Source: Porticoccaceae bacterium | GTDB taxonomy: Bacteria > Pseudomonadota > Gammaproteobacteria > Pseudomonadales > Porticoccaceae | Direction of reading: 5' to 3' | DNA length: 64,000 bases | Assembly: GCA_024644595.1 (NCBI GenBank) | Contig: JAHEHL010000009.1 | Coordinates: forward strand, 457,512-521,511 | Part shown: positions 1 to 8,771 of the stretch, one piece after another | Position numbering within the stretch: the first letter of the stretch is position 1 | Layout: every line of letters begins with the position of its first letter | The notes under the pieces: model-generated | Seen by the model: the letters and a program-made list of their open reading frames with translations, nothing else | Told to the model about the DNA's origin: nothing | Databases searched by the model: none | Made by a program: the position numbers and the translations under genes

Positions 1-194
1 TTCTCGCCAATACCAGTGAGAATAAGGCGTTTACCCCGTTCACCGAAATCTATCAGCAGTACTGTGATCGGGTGCTGGCCGGAGAAGAATTTCAGATTGA
101 GCCGCCAGAAGCATTGCCAGAGACATCACTGAAACCGGCGAGTAAAAAACAGGCTTTGAGTGAACTGGATTCTCTCAAGAAGATGTTCAACTAG
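1..194 (+). CDS. C-terminal fragment of an unidentified protein (5' end outside window)
   Basis: The frame is open from the window edge to a TAG at 192-194, giving about 63 residues. The visible tail is hydrophilic, with a Glu/Pro-rich stretch followed by a Lys-rich end (KKQALSELDSLKKMFN). I do not recognise the family from this fragment. It ends 30 nt before aceK on the same strand, so it may be co-transcribed with it, but no conclusion about function is possible. Confidence 0.6.
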   Translation, partial: LANTSENKAFTPFTEIYQQYCDRVLAGEEFQIEPPEALPETSLKPASKKQALSELDSLKKMFN

Positions 195-224
195 CGCGCA
201 AGAAAACTCACGAGACCACATCTA

Positions 225-1994
225 ATGCCGATGACTCCGTTGATCCACAACTCAACCGCCCGGCGTATGGCGAAAACCATCCTCAACGGCTTTCGCAGCT
301 ATTTTGCTGACTACCTCAACTCTACCCTGAGTGCCAAAGCACGCTTTGAAAAAGCTGACTGGCACGGTGTCCAACAGGCCAATGTCGACCGACTTGAACT
401 GTATAAAGCCAAAGTCGCGCAAACCGTTATGTATCTGGAGATGGTCACCAATAAGGATATCGCCAATCTGGATCTCTGGACGGAAGCTAAAAAAGCCTAC
501 ACACAGTTGGTATTTAACTTCCCCAATTTTGAGATCGCTGAGACGTTTTTCAATTCTGTGTTCGCCGACTTGCATGACCACGACAAAATTAGCGACGACA
601 TTATCTATGTTTTGTCGTCTCAGCTGATTGAAGCACCCGCCGCCGAATACAGTATTTTTGTGCGCTATGACGGCGCTGATCTGCGCGATACTTTTAGGCG
701 CATTCTCAAAGAGTCCGAGTTTTCCCTGCCCGGTGAAGACATCGAACTGGATCTGGATTGCATTTTAGACGTATTCAATCAGGAAGTTATTCCACAACTG
801 ACTGGCCCGGCAGCCGAACTTAAATTTGACCTGTTGGAGTCGACTTTTTATCGCGGCAAAGCCGCCTATATGGTTGGCCGTGTGCTTGATGGCGAGCAGA
901 TTTTCCCTATGGCGTTGGTGATTTTAAATACTGAACAGGGCCAGCTCTATGTTGATACAGCAATCTTTAATTCAGATGAGCTGAGTGTGATTTTCAGTTT
1001 TACTCGTAACCATTTTATGGTCGATGCGCCACTACCCTATCAGTATGCGCATTTTCTCAAGACACTGATGCCGCTCAAACTGGACTATGAGATCTACAAT
1101 TCTCTTGGCTTTCCCAAACATGCCAAGACCGAATTCTATCGACAGCTGGTGCACCAACTGGATAATTCCAGCGACCAGTTTATTGTTGCGCCAGGCATTA
1201 AAGGTATGGTGATGACGGTTTTTACACTGCCTTCATACAATATTGTGTTCAAAATTATTAAAGATAAATTCGCCCCGCCCAAAGAAGTGACCCATCAGAC
1301 GGTGCGTGAAAAGTACCGATTGGTTTCACGCCACGATCGTATTGGGCGAATGGCTGATACTCAGGAATTTGATAATCTGGTGTTTCCTCTGAATCGATTC
1401 TCCGATCAATTGATTGAAGAACTGCAAAAAGTGGCGCCGTCATCCATTGAAATTCGCGGTGACAGGTTAGTCATCAAACACCTTTACACCGAACGTTATA
1501 TGACGCCGCTCAATATTTATCTGGAAAGCGCCAATGACGATGAGATTCGCAATGCCATGGAAGAGTATGGCAACTGTATCAAACAGCTAGCTGCGGCAAA
1601 TATTTTTCCCGGCGATATGCCACTGAAGAATTTTGGTGTGACCCGACATGGCCGTGTGGTGTTCTACGATTATGATGAGATCGCTACACTGACCGATTGT
1701 AATTTCCGCAAGATTCCTCAGGCGCGCACCGAAGAGGAAGAGATGCAGTCAGGTACCTGGTACACAGTTGCCCCCGATGATGTCTTCCCCGAGGAGTTTC
1801 GCCTGTTCTTTTCCGGCAATAATAAAGCGCGGAAGATGTTTGAGGAGATGCATAGCGATTTATATCAAGTGGAATTTTGGCAGGACCTGCAAGAAAAAAT
1901 TCGCGGTGGATTTGTTCTCGATGTCTTTCCCTATCGTCGCGCCAGGCGCTTTGACCGCGGCAAAGACTCTGTTCTGCAGGTTTTCTCCGGCTAA
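225..1994 (+). CDS. aceK: Isocitrate dehydrogenase kinase/phosphatase AceK
   Basis: A bifunctional cytoplasmic enzyme that phosphorylates and dephosphorylates isocitrate dehydrogenase, setting carbon flow between the TCA cycle and the glyoxylate shunt. The 589 residues match the family length (about 580). The N-terminal half is the AceK regulatory domain. The C-terminal half is the kinase-like domain: the glycine loop reads APGIKGMVM (about 325-333), a VFKIIKDKF lysine strand follows, and the catalytic segment FPGDMPLKNFGV places an Asp at 464, with a metal-binding Asp at 482 in FYDYDE. The shunt enzymes aceA and aceB are not in the window. ATG at 225 or 231 could both serve, and the ribosome-binding site is weak. 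The stop abuts the gspB stop on the other strand with no spacer. The identification is firm. Confidence 0.96.
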   Translation: MPMTPLIHNSTARRMAKTILNGFRSYFADYLNSTLSAKARFEKADWHGVQQANVDRLELYKAKVAQTVMYLEMVTNKDIANLDLWTEAKKAYTQLVFNFPNFEIAETFFNSVFADLHDHDKISDDIIYVLSSQLIEAPAAEYSIFVRYDGADLRDTFRRILKESEFSLPGEDIELDLDCILDVFNQEVIPQLTGPAAELKFDLLESTFYRGKAAYMVGRVLDGEQIFPMALVILNTEQGQLYVDTAIFNSDELSVIFSFTRNHFMVDAPLPYQYAHFLKTLMPLKLDYEIYNSLGFPKHAKTEFYRQLVHQLDNSSDQFIVAPGIKGMVMTVFTLPSYNIVFKIIKDKFAPPKEVTHQTVREKYRLVSRHDRIGRMADTQEFDNLVFPLNRFSDQLIEELQKVAPSSIEIRGDRLVIKHLYTERYMTPLNIYLESANDDEIRNAMEEYGNCIKQLAAANIFPGDMPLKNFGVTRHGRVVFYDYDEIATLTDCNFRKIPQARTEEEEMQSGTWYTVAPDDVFPEEFRLFFSGNNKARKMFEEMHSDLYQVEFWQDLQEKIRGGFVLDVFPYRRARRFDRGKDSVLQVFSG

Positions 1995-2597
1995 CTAGCG
2001 CAGTGGAAGCTGTGTAGTCTTGGTGCCTGCCCGCAGAACTAAACTGTCGCTATTAATAGATTCAATCACCCAGTTGCGATCGAGATTATCACCTGCGTGA
2101 TACGTTTTATCGCCGACAAAAATCCGATTCAAGCGGGAGCCGCTGCGAATATAAATATGCCCGGTGATGGTAACGGTGGGCAGTTCAATGATTGGCTGTG
2201 GCGGTGCTGACGCGGGGAGGTTTTTGGCTTGCGGCTCAGGGCTGCTTAACTGCTCAGGGCTGTTCTTTGGCTCAGGGCTGTTAAAAGCATTACTAACGAG
2301 ATTGGCTGGGGGTTGCGCCATTTCATCCAGACTAACCGGCGAGAGTTTAGATGACTCGACGGCTATCGCGCTCTGCGGTGCAGGTGCAGAGTTGAGAATT
2401 AAAAACCAATAAAATAGGCCCGCTGCAATCAGCACAATCCCCACAGGCAACCCGTAACGCGCAGCACTTCTCCAGGGGCCATGCTCAGTTGCCTGGTAAG
2501 GGTCCCAGCCAGAGCTGACAAAATCATCCAGATCCTGAGGTTCTTCACGAAGCCTATCGCGCTCAGCTTTTTTCAATGCGTTGAGGATATAAGACAT
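1995..2597 (-). CDS. gspB: General secretion pathway protein B (GspB/ExeB-like)
   Basis: An inner-membrane partner of the GspA ATPase, thought to help the type II secretin assemble across peptidoglycan. The 200-residue protein opens with the family signature MSYILNALKKAERDR, has one membrane segment at about 48-68 (GLPVGIVLIAAGLFYW), a Pro/Ser/Glu-rich linker, and the small C-terminal GspB domain (VTITGHIYI...RIFVGDKTY...LPLR). Its ATG shares one base with the gspA TGA (TGATG at 2599-2595), so it is translationally coupled to gspA and ends the T2SS cluster. Family known; the role in this organism is inferred. Confidence 0.88.
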   Translation of the reverse strand: MSYILNALKKAERDRLREEPQDLDDFVSSGWDPYQATEHGPWRSAARYGLPVGIVLIAAGLFYWFLILNSAPAPQSAIAVESSKLSPVSLDEMAQPPANLVSNAFNSPEPKNSPEQLSSPEPQAKNLPASAPPQPIIELPTVTITGHIYIRSGSRLNRIFVGDKTYHAGDNLDRNWVIESINSDSLVLRAGTKTTQLPLR

Positions 2598-4324
2598 CAG
2601 AAATCCTCACTCAATCGGGGAATGTCGCTCTCGCTCAGCTGGTTCAATCGCAGCAGTGTTTCACGGCCGAGAATGCCGTCTGCAACCAACTTCTGCTGTC
2701 GCTGGAAACGTAAAACCTGCAGAGCTATCGCCTCGGTATAATGGCCGCCGCTAATAATCACTTCGCTGTTGTTGTCGATCACTGCCAATTGGGCCTGTAA
2801 CCAGTCGACAACCTCTGGATTACTCGTGATAGCAGCGCTTGCACTCAATGGCTCACTGAAGCCCTCGGGTGGCCGCCAAAGGTAGAGAAAGCTGCCGTTC
2901 CATGCCTGCTGAAAAGCATCCCGGCTAATCTGAGCAGTGCCTTCACGGCTCAGCAGCTCAGCACTGTCTGAATCGAGACGAGCGAGCACAGCGGATTGAA
3001 GATACGTCCCTTGGTGACCACCGCCGGTGTTACGCAACCAGACTATACCCGGGCGATTAATCTGCTCAAGCACCTTGAGATCAGCGAGGGTAATCTTTTC
3101 AGCACGCAAACTGTACTCGGAGGCTACCGCTGCGAACTCCTCTTCACTGTAAACCTCTGACGCCTCAGCGCCCCACCTTGCGAGCAGGTTGATAAAGGGG
3201 TTGCCGATGCCAACTGACATCTGCTTTTCTGTCAGCATCAATTCTGCCGGAATGTGTTTTGTCTGTTCAGCTTGTACGGATGCCTCTTCAACAGCCTCTT
3301 TGACCACTGGAACCGCTGCGATTGAACCGGTCATGGAAAGGGTATCGGTCTCATTCGTTTGCTCCACCTGAGCGGAGACGGCCAGTGGTGAAGAGTGAAG
3401 CGCCTGAGTCAGTAGCGCTGGCGGATTGATCAGCGTAACGACGGCAATAAGAACAAGTGCCGCGATCATGCCCAGTAGCCATGGTTTTCCGGGAGACTTT
3501 TTCTCGTCACTGAGAATTTCTTTGGCGGCCTGCTTAACCAGCTTGGCGGAAACTGTTGCCGAGCCAATGGAATAGGCCGCAACCAGCGACTGGTGACAGA
3601 CCAGATTGATCAGTCGAGGGACACCTCCGGTCAGCCGGAACAGAACGGGAATACAGGCCGGATCAAAAATCGGCCGTTTTGCGCCGGCACGATGCAATCG
3701 ATGGTTGATATAGTTGGAGAGGTCATTTTTATCCAGCGGCGAAAGATGAAACCGCGAAACCACTCGCTGATTTAACTGGCGCAACTCGGTCTGCGCGAGA
3801 ATATCCAGTAGTTCGGGCTGACCCACCAGCAAAATATGCAGTAGCTTGTGTGTACTGGTTTCAAGATTGCTCAGCAAGCGCAGCGTTTCGAGCACTTCGG
3901 GCGTAAGATTTTGCGCCTCTTCGAGAACAATCAATGTCTTTTTACCCTCGGCGTGCGCAGCGAGCAGATCTTTGTTCAGCGCGTCGATGCACTGTTTGGT
4001 AAAAGATAGTTCCTGATCGCTCGGCAGTTTGATATCCAGCTCATCACAGATACTGGCCAACACATCGGAGGCATTGAGTTTGCTGTTGAGGATATAGGCA
4101 ACCCGCACATGGGGCGGAATGCGTTTAATCATGGTGCGAGTGAGGGTGGTTTTGCCGGTTCCCACCTCGCCGGTAAGCAGAATAAAGCCACCTTCACGGT
4201 CGAGCCCATATTTTAAATGAGCGACCGCCTGGCGGTGATAAACACTGGGATACAGGAACCCGGGATCAGGAACAATCGAGAACGGTTCTCGAGCAAGGGC
4301 AAAATGTTGCAGATAGATGCTCAT
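2597..4324 (-). CDS. gspA: General secretion pathway ATPase GspA/ExeA with peptidoglycan-binding domain
   Basis: An AAA+ ATPase anchored in the inner membrane. With GspB it remodels or binds peptidoglycan so that the GspD secretin can be inserted. Domains over 575 residues: N-terminal AAA with Walker A GEVGTGKTT (52-60) and Walker B LIVLEEAQ (about 130); a membrane segment near 281-303; a central region resembling the C39-peptidase-like insert of ExeA proteins; and a C-terminal peptidoglycan-binding repeat (about 515-560, ALQVLRFQRQQKLVADGILG). GAGG lies 4 nt before the ATG. It starts 11 nt after gspD and overlaps gspB by one base. Confidence 0.92.
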   Translation of the reverse strand: MSIYLQHFALAREPFSIVPDPGFLYPSVYHRQAVAHLKYGLDREGGFILLTGEVGTGKTTLTRTMIKRIPPHVRVAYILNSKLNASDVLASICDELDIKLPSDQELSFTKQCIDALNKDLLAAHAEGKKTLIVLEEAQNLTPEVLETLRLLSNLETSTHKLLHILLVGQPELLDILAQTELRQLNQRVVSRFHLSPLDKNDLSNYINHRLHRAGAKRPIFDPACIPVLFRLTGGVPRLINLVCHQSLVAAYSIGSATVSAKLVKQAAKEILSDEKKSPGKPWLLGMIAALVLIAVVTLINPPALLTQALHSSPLAVSAQVEQTNETDTLSMTGSIAAVPVVKEAVEEASVQAEQTKHIPAELMLTEKQMSVGIGNPFINLLARWGAEASEVYSEEEFAAVASEYSLRAEKITLADLKVLEQINRPGIVWLRNTGGGHQGTYLQSAVLARLDSDSAELLSREGTAQISRDAFQQAWNGSFLYLWRPPEGFSEPLSASAAITSNPEVVDWLQAQLAVIDNNSEVIISGGHYTEAIALQVLRFQRQQKLVADGILGRETLLRLNQLSESDIPRLSEDF

Positions 4325-4335
4325 GGCGCCTCAAA

Positions 4336-6252
4336 TTACTCTTCGTCTGGCTCCTTGTTGAGAAACTCGTCAAGCCGTGGCTGAATGCGACCACCCTCTT
4401 TGCTCTCCAGGTCTCGCTTGATCAGATGCTTGTATTTGCTATCAGACAGATTGCGAGCATCCTCCGCTGAACGAATAATCGTCGGCCGAATAAACATCAT
4501 CAGTACCGACTGCGCCGTGCTGTTATCCGTGGAGCGAAACAGACGCCCGAGCAGTGGAATGTCACCTAATAGCGGCACCTTTGTGGCACTGCCATTGGTC
4601 TGATCTTCGATTAACCCACCGAGAACCAGCAGCTCGCCGTCCTGAATTAACACATTGGTCTGCATGGTGCTTTTGGATGTGGTCTGCAGACCCGGCTCGC
4701 CACTTTTTACCTTTGACGATTCCTGTTCAATCTCCAGGCGCACCGAATCGCCCTTGCTAATCTGCGGCTTCACCTTGAGCTTCACCCCCACCTCTTCACG
4801 GTTGATGGTGGTAAACGGGTTGGTGCTACCATTGTTGCCACTGGTAAAACTACCGGTCTGAAATGGCACTTCCTCGCCCACAGTCAGAGTCGCTTCTTCA
4901 TTGTCCAGCGTGACCACCGAGGGTGTTGAGAGAATCTTGGTACTGCCATCAGTCTTTAAAGCCTGAATCAACAAGCCGATGCCCTTGCCGGTCAATGGAT
5001 CAAAGTCACCCGCTATGGCTATAGTAGTAGATGCAGTTCCGAGCACATTACCGATCGTAGAAACATCTGCATCACTCAGATTTCCATCAGCGCCGGTTCC
5101 AATAACAGTCGCCAACAGATTATCGAACTTGGTCAGGTAGCCGCCGCGATTTTTGCTGGTATAGGCGAGCTGGGTACTCAGACGTTTTGCCTGGTCCTCA
5201 GAGAGTTCTGCAATCACAGCTTCAATCAGCACCTGGGGTCGCGAGCGGTCGAGCTGGGTCACGACATTCTTAATTTCACGAATCACAGCAGTCGGTGCAG
5301 CGACTATCAGGGCATTATTAAGCTCGTCCGTCTGAATTTGATAGGAGGCTTTCGATTTCTTGTCGGCTGCGGACTCTCCGGCCAGCTGCAGGAAGATATC
5401 GGACTGCAACATACCTTCGATTATCGGTTTGATTTCAGCGGCACGGGAGTAGTCGAGGTATATGACTTCAACACTGCCTTTTTTTGTCGACGGCTGATCA
5501 AGCGTTTTTAACATCGCCTTAAAGGCGCGGCGAGCGGCACTTGGGCCACTGACAATGACGCGATTGTTCATGCCATCTTCTACCAGCGACAGCTCCTGCT
5601 TTTGCAGTTGTTTTAACTGACCAGCGATATGCACCGCTTCTCCAGCTGAGATATGCTCGAGAGCAACCACCTCAACCGCATTGAGACTGGGGTCGTCGAG
5701 CTCAGCTATCAGTGATTCCAACAACACAATGTTCGACTTTACATCGGTAACCACCATGGAGTTGCTCTGCGCGAAAGCATTGAGACGAGCGCCAGAACTC
5801 ATTACCGGCTTAAGCACAGGTACCAGCGTGGCAACCTGAACATTATCGATTTTAATGACCTTGGTAATCAGCTGATTGTCGCCCGACCCACCGGCGAAAT
5901 TAAACGCCTGATTAAACGGCAGAACTCGTGTCACCACACCATCTTCAACCGCCTGGAAACCCTGCACCTGGATCGCCGACAGCACGGCTTGATAGAGCAG
6001 ATCGGAATCGATTGCCTCGGGCGCGATAATGGTCACCTTGCCCTTCACCCGTGGATCCAAAACAAAGGATTTGCCGGTGATCTCGGCGACGCTCTCAATC
6101 ACGCTGCGAATATCGGCATCACGAAAATTAATTCGCACCACTTCGCCGGCACTGATTTCAGCGACACTGCTAAATACAAGTCCCAACACGCCCACCAGAC
6201 GCACAATTCGTTTGCCAAAGGCTGCTTTCTGACCTGCCATTATTTTTTTCAT
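4336..6252 (-). CDS. gspD: Type II secretion outer-membrane secretin GspD
   Basis: Forms the multimeric outer-membrane channel through which folded periplasmic proteins leave the cell. The 638 residues fit a GspD. A Sec signal runs to about residue 35 (ISA|GE). The N0 domain begins VVRINFRDADIRSVI, N1-N3 repeats follow, and the C-terminal secretin domain carries the conserved VGEEVPFQTGSF and VPLLGDIPLLGRLFR blocks. No C-terminal pilotin-binding signal is obvious, though the tail after the secretin domain is Lys/Glu-rich. It follows gspC by 1 nt with only a weak ribosome-binding site, suggesting coupling. ATG at 6252 or Met5 at 6240 could be the start. Confidence 0.96.
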   Translation of the reverse strand: MKKIMAGQKAAFGKRIVRLVGVLGLVFSSVAEISAGEVVRINFRDADIRSVIESVAEITGKSFVLDPRVKGKVTIIAPEAIDSDLLYQAVLSAIQVQGFQAVEDGVVTRVLPFNQAFNFAGGSGDNQLITKVIKIDNVQVATLVPVLKPVMSSGARLNAFAQSNSMVVTDVKSNIVLLESLIAELDDPSLNAVEVVALEHISAGEAVHIAGQLKQLQKQELSLVEDGMNNRVIVSGPSAARRAFKAMLKTLDQPSTKKGSVEVIYLDYSRAAEIKPIIEGMLQSDIFLQLAGESAADKKSKASYQIQTDELNNALIVAAPTAVIREIKNVVTQLDRSRPQVLIEAVIAELSEDQAKRLSTQLAYTSKNRGGYLTKFDNLLATVIGTGADGNLSDADVSTIGNVLGTASTTIAIAGDFDPLTGKGIGLLIQALKTDGSTKILSTPSVVTLDNEEATLTVGEEVPFQTGSFTSGNNGSTNPFTTINREEVGVKLKVKPQISKGDSVRLEIEQESSKVKSGEPGLQTTSKSTMQTNVLIQDGELLVLGGLIEDQTNGSATKVPLLGDIPLLGRLFRSTDNSTAQSVLMMFIRPTIIRSAEDARNLSDSKYKHLIKRDLESKEGGRIQPRLDEFLNKEPDEE

Positions 6253-6253
6253 T

Positions 6254-7096
6254 TTATTTATCTAATCCGAGTTTCGGTAACATTTTAGCCGACAAACTAG
6301 CGGCATTAACATAGATCACCAGTTCCTCACCATCGCGAATCACTGTCACAGGCAAGCTGGTTTCACTGCTGTAGCTAACCCACTGCGCCGGGTCTGACAT
6401 CAAATCCTGAACTCCCATACCACCGACATCTACAACGACATCGCCATCTTCTATATCGGCGAGCATTTTCATTTCGTCAGACAAGGTGTTCAGCTTAAAG
6501 CCACTGCCATAATTGTCCACCTGCACCGGCAGTGCACCAAACATATTGGCCAGTGCAAACCCCTCATCGGCAGTGGCGTCACTTTCGACAAGGTCGGACG
6601 CCTGTTCGGTCTGCATAATGCTGTCGGCTTTTTCCAGCGGAATCTGTCGCCTTGCGCCATTTTGCTCAACCACGACCCGGAAAGGCTCTATCTGTTTAAT
6701 AACAGTTGAAGAGCCAAGCTTATCCCCCACGCGGTAGACCTTTTCGGGCCGGTTATTATACGAAATAGTCGCTACCGAGACGGTCTCGCTGAGGGTGACG
6801 CCGAGAAGCTTTGCCTTGATATCCGCATCGGCCAGTTCACCAAAGTCAGCATCCGCAACTGCGACGATTTGAGAGGGCTGGCTGTCAAACCAATTCCAGC
6901 GCAAACCAGCAAGCGTCGATACGGTCGCTCTTGGAATAACAGTCTGATCTTGGTGATCCTTTACAAACAGCAGACCCAGCAAGGTAGCCATGATAATAGC
7001 GATAACAATCAATAAGCCGTTGCCAATCAACAACAGCCTCTGACGCGGAGAACCGGATAGCAACCGCTGCATCAAGGCAGACGATTTATCCGCCAT
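6254..7096 (-). CDS. gspC: Type II secretion inner-membrane protein GspC
   Basis: A bitopic inner-membrane protein that links the cytoplasmic-membrane platform to the GspD secretin. From the chosen ATG it has 280 residues: a short cytoplasmic tail, one membrane helix (about 21-45), the HR homology region (LLGVTLSETVSVATISY... to PLEKAD) and a C-terminal PDZ-like domain with a loop reading DIEDGDVVVDVGGMGV. The frame is open further upstream, but GGAGGT at 7107-7102 sits 5 nt before the ATG at 7096, which also removes an implausible 24-residue leader. The gene overlaps the gspM 3' end by 11 nt. Position after gspM rather than first in the cluster is noted separately. Confidence 0.92.
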   Translation of the reverse strand: MADKSSALMQRLLSGSPRQRLLLIGNGLLIVIAIIMATLLGLLFVKDHQDQTVIPRATVSTLAGLRWNWFDSQPSQIVAVADADFGELADADIKAKLLGVTLSETVSVATISYNNRPEKVYRVGDKLGSSTVIKQIEPFRVVVEQNGARRQIPLEKADSIMQTEQASDLVESDATADEGFALANMFGALPVQVDNYGSGFKLNTLSDEMKMLADIEDGDVVVDVGGMGVQDLMSDPAQWVSYSSETSLPVTVIRDGEELVIYVNAASLSAKMLPKLGLDK

Positions 7097-7610
7097 AGTG
7101 CACCTCCATTCGAGCGACGTAGCCATTCTCCGAGCCTTCAGAACGCGAGATATCGACGACATCAACAATCAGTCCCTGACAGGCCAGCTGGTGCGTCATC
7201 CGCAATAGGCGATTGGCGTCATCTGTTTCCAGCCCCAGCGCGAAGGCCTCCTGATTCTGCTCGGCCTTTGCTCGAGGCGGGTTATCCTGAAAACTCGTCA
7301 GCTGTATCTGATTGCGTCTCACGATCCTGGTAATAACATCCTTGCCGCCGCCTGACTGCACCGCGGTGGCGCTGCAGCGATTACCGAGGCGACTTACGGT
7401 CGGTCGCTGCTGGGCAAGCCAAGCCAAATCTGCCTGCAGAACTTGATAGCGCTGTTCAAGCTGTGTTGATCTCTCCAAGCCTGGAGTCAAGGCTGCGGAG
7501 AGCCCGACGATAAGCACAATCGCGGCGCCCCCTTTCAGCATGGCCCGCTCTCGAGGCTGAAGCTGCGCAAACCATTCTTCTGCGGCGGCAAACATACCCT
7601 GCATCTTCAT
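7086..7610 (-). CDS. gspM: Type II secretion protein GspM
   Basis: A bitopic inner-membrane protein that pairs with GspL and stabilises the GspE-GspL platform. The 174 residues show the family layout: a short cytoplasmic segment with the typical PRERAML motif, a single membrane helix at about 27-43, a coiled-coil-prone stretch (about 50-70) and a periplasmic ferredoxin-like domain. The ATG overlaps the gspL TGA (ATGA at 7610-7607) and the 3' end overlaps gspC. Sequence conservation in this family is low, so the call rests on layout and position as well as motif. Confidence 0.9.
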   Translation of the reverse strand: MKMQGMFAAAEEWFAQLQPRERAMLKGGAAIVLIVGLSAALTPGLERSTQLEQRYQVLQADLAWLAQQRPTVSRLGNRCSATAVQSGGGKDVITRIVRRNQIQLTSFQDNPPRAKAEQNQEAFALGLETDDANRLLRMTHQLACQGLIVDVVDISRSEGSENGYVARMEVHYGG

Positions 7611-8713
7611 GGTTGGCCTACCTTGCGCAGACGGATGGTGGTCAGGTCATTATTAATCTGGTTGTCAGCGGTAAAACCTGGGATATTAATCTGTCGCTTG
7701 TCGACCTTGGCGCCTTTTTTCAGCACCAATGACAACTCTGAACTGTCTGCTACCAGTTCTTGCAATTCACATTCACAGTTTGTCATCAAAGTATCTAATC
7801 CAATCAGACCCTGCATAACCGGTGTTTCAATAGCCTCGCGCTGCCGAAACAGATCGGCGAGTAATTTCTCGCCAGCACTGCGAATGTTTTCAGGCTTGGC
7901 ACGCTGACCCAAAAAGACATTACCAAAACCCGCGCTGGCTTGTGATTCAAGATCGACAATCCGTTCTTCGAGACGCAGATTGGACAGCTGCAGATAGCCA
8001 AAGCCAAGCACCACGGTGAGCACTAACAATGCCGCAGTGGAGAGCCAGGCCCGTGACGACAGCTCGGCTGAAGCGGGTTTAAATTTGCCAGTCAAAAGAT
8101 TGGCAGATAGCGGCATTGCACTAAACTGCCAGTCGACCTCGGCGGCATTGACGTCCGCAATATCGAGCAGATCATCAGGAATTAACCCCTGCTCCGGAAC
8201 CGAGATAGAGAGTCTCGGGGCAATGTCGGCACGCTCAATCAGGCGGCGAATCATCAACCAGGCCAGTTCTGGCGCGGCGGAAAACCCACTATTGGGCGAC
8301 GTGCGAACCGAAAATGCGCCCTCATGCCAAACCATGCTAATGCGTCCAATCTCAAAGGGCAGGGCCAGATAATCGGGCACCATCACTCTCGCATCGACCT
8401 CGGCATTTTCAGCAATCCGCAGCCACTCGCGAAGATCTCGCTTGCTGACGACTGATACCGCAACCTGCTTTTTACCGTCGCGCTCAATACTGTCGCCAAT
8501 CACAAAATGCATTTCGTCGACTGGCTGCAGGATTCGCTCTTCCAGTATCCAGGGAATCAATTCCGCCCACTTGCGCTGAGGTGCCGAGGGCGCATCAATC
8601 AGGTGCACACCGACACGCGCCGACGGCACCCAAAGCGCCATCGCCGCACCGCTATTACCACTGCCGGGCAATTGCCGGTCGAGGTGATAAAGGTGGGCAA
8701 CAGATAGTGTCAT
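7607..8713 (-). CDS. gspL: Type II secretion protein GspL
   Basis: An inner-membrane platform protein that recruits the GspE ATPase through its cytoplasmic actin-like domain and binds GspM in the periplasm. In 368 residues, the N-terminal 220 or so form the cytoplasmic domain (WAELIPWILEERIL and MVPDYLALPF are typical), a membrane helix lies near 226-243, a coiled-coil stretch follows, and the C-terminus is the GspL periplasmic domain. It starts 58 nt after gspK, the longest gap inside the gspK-to-gspD part of the cluster, and overlaps gspM by 4 nt. Confidence 0.92.
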   Translation of the reverse strand: MTLSVAHLYHLDRQLPGSGNSGAAMALWVPSARVGVHLIDAPSAPQRKWAELIPWILEERILQPVDEMHFVIGDSIERDGKKQVAVSVVSKRDLREWLRIAENAEVDARVMVPDYLALPFEIGRISMVWHEGAFSVRTSPNSGFSAAPELAWLMIRRLIERADIAPRLSISVPEQGLIPDDLLDIADVNAAEVDWQFSAMPLSANLLTGKFKPASAELSSRAWLSTAALLVLTVVLGFGYLQLSNLRLEERIVDLESQASAGFGNVFLGQRAKPENIRSAGEKLLADLFRQREAIETPVMQGLIGLDTLMTNCECELQELVADSSELSLVLKKGAKVDKRQINIPGFTADNQINNDLTTIRLRKVGQP

Positions 8714-8771
8714 GGTGGAACAGTCCTAAATTGGCTGATGGTTTTGGCTCTGATTACTTAGCGTTGGTTAC

